DNA of 64,000 nt from Byssothecium circinans (lineage: Eukaryota; Ascomycota; Dothideomycetes; Pleosporales; Massarinaceae). The stretch covers positions 767,285 to 831,284 of the forward strand of contig ML976990.1 of the NCBI GenBank assembly GCA_010015675.1. The letters are read 5' to 3'. Positions within the stretch are counted from its first letter, which is position 1. Every line of letters begins with the position of its first letter. The translations under genes were made by a program, and so were the position numbers. Shown one piece after another: positions 63,535-64,000 of this stretch. The notes under the pieces were generated by a model. It worked only from the letters and a program-made list of their open reading frames with translations. It was not told the DNA's origin and did not search any database.

Positions 63535-64000
63535 AAACCCCTGTCCCCAAGTCTTGGAAATTGGACACGGCAGATTGCGCCCTCACGACAGCCATGTTTC
63601 AACTTTGGTGTTTTTTTAGTGGACGACCCCATCCCACCCTTTCCCTTTATCTCACCACGGTCGCTGGCGTTTTCGGTGTCAACTTGAAGAAGAAGAAGAG
63701 GCGACTCCAGCAGTCTAGATGCTGTGCGATCTGCCCACTCTATCCCAAAAAAGATGGCTACATTTCGAATCTCGAATCTCGGACGGCCCATCATGTACCC
63801 CCAAGACCAACTTTTTGTAGTATCTGCCTTCATATCCATTTTAATGTTCCCCTTCTCTCCCCTCCCATCCATTTTGAATGCTTGCAAATGAGGAGATGAG
63901 ACGGGTTTCTTGAAATATCTGGAGCCAGCTTTGGGGGAAGGGGCGGTGGTTTTGGCATATTGGGTATGTTCGGCCGGAGGCTTTTTTTGTGTAATTTTTT
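63535..64000. other. 3' flank of the chitin synthase gene
   Basis: About 470 bases to the end of the window. AT-rich in parts, with a T-rich run at the very end. No other gene supported. Confidence 0.4.

Noticed and set aside
1..64000. CRISPR arrays, bacterial operons or riboswitches
   Set aside because: The sequence is fungal nuclear DNA and no such structure is visible.

Overview
This window is a piece of nuclear chromosome from a filamentous ascomycete (Pezizomycotina). Dothideomycetes is my best guess, but that is inference. The evidence is: short GT-AG introns (about 42-200 nt) with CTNAC-like branch sites, a class III chitin synthase, a HET-domain protein, a NACHT/WD40-type C-terminal tail, Fot1/pogo and hAT transposons, and stop codons that look like RIP (C-to-T) damage.

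Layout. Positions 1-15,400 are accessory and heavily decayed. They hold a WD40 tail, a pogo transposase with an open frame, a broken copy of a repetitive fungal protein, a degraded composite gene (isoaspartyl-peptidase-type asparaginase, then HIT, HIT and AsnRS-like modules), a complete but dead hAT element inserted at the 5' end of that composite gene (TSD, TIRs and subterminal repeats are readable), an aldo-keto reductase, an AT-rich block and a HET protein. Positions 16,800-22,400 hold housekeeping genes: GET3 and an ISWI remodeller. Positions 23,100-36,000 mix intact and decayed genes: an amidase relic, a DUF2231 membrane protein, a CorA-like transporter, a secreted protein with three cysteine-rich repeats, a stand-alone cellobiose-dehydrogenase-type cytochrome, an unknown protein and a rhodopsin-like relic. 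Positions 37,200-46,500 hold a CCCH-finger protein, an SDR, the p24 protein Erv25, a low-complexity orphan and an eIF2B-family protein. Positions 48,600-52,000 hold two orphan genes, one of them F-box-like. Positions 53,900-63,500 return to core genes: ILV5, UBC12, RIB7, a DUF218 protein and a class III chitin synthase.

How the genes relate. There is no obvious biosynthetic cluster. The core genes serve separate functions: tail-anchored protein insertion, chromatin remodelling, branched-chain amino-acid and riboflavin synthesis, neddylation, ER-Golgi cargo sorting and cell-wall chitin. The most unusual content is the set of relics. Several keep long frames broken by stops that single C-to-T or G-to-A transitions can explain. 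The asparaginase-HIT-HIT-AsnRS relic joins asparagine hydrolysis and asparagine/adenylate chemistry in one transcription unit, and I cannot assign it to a described system.
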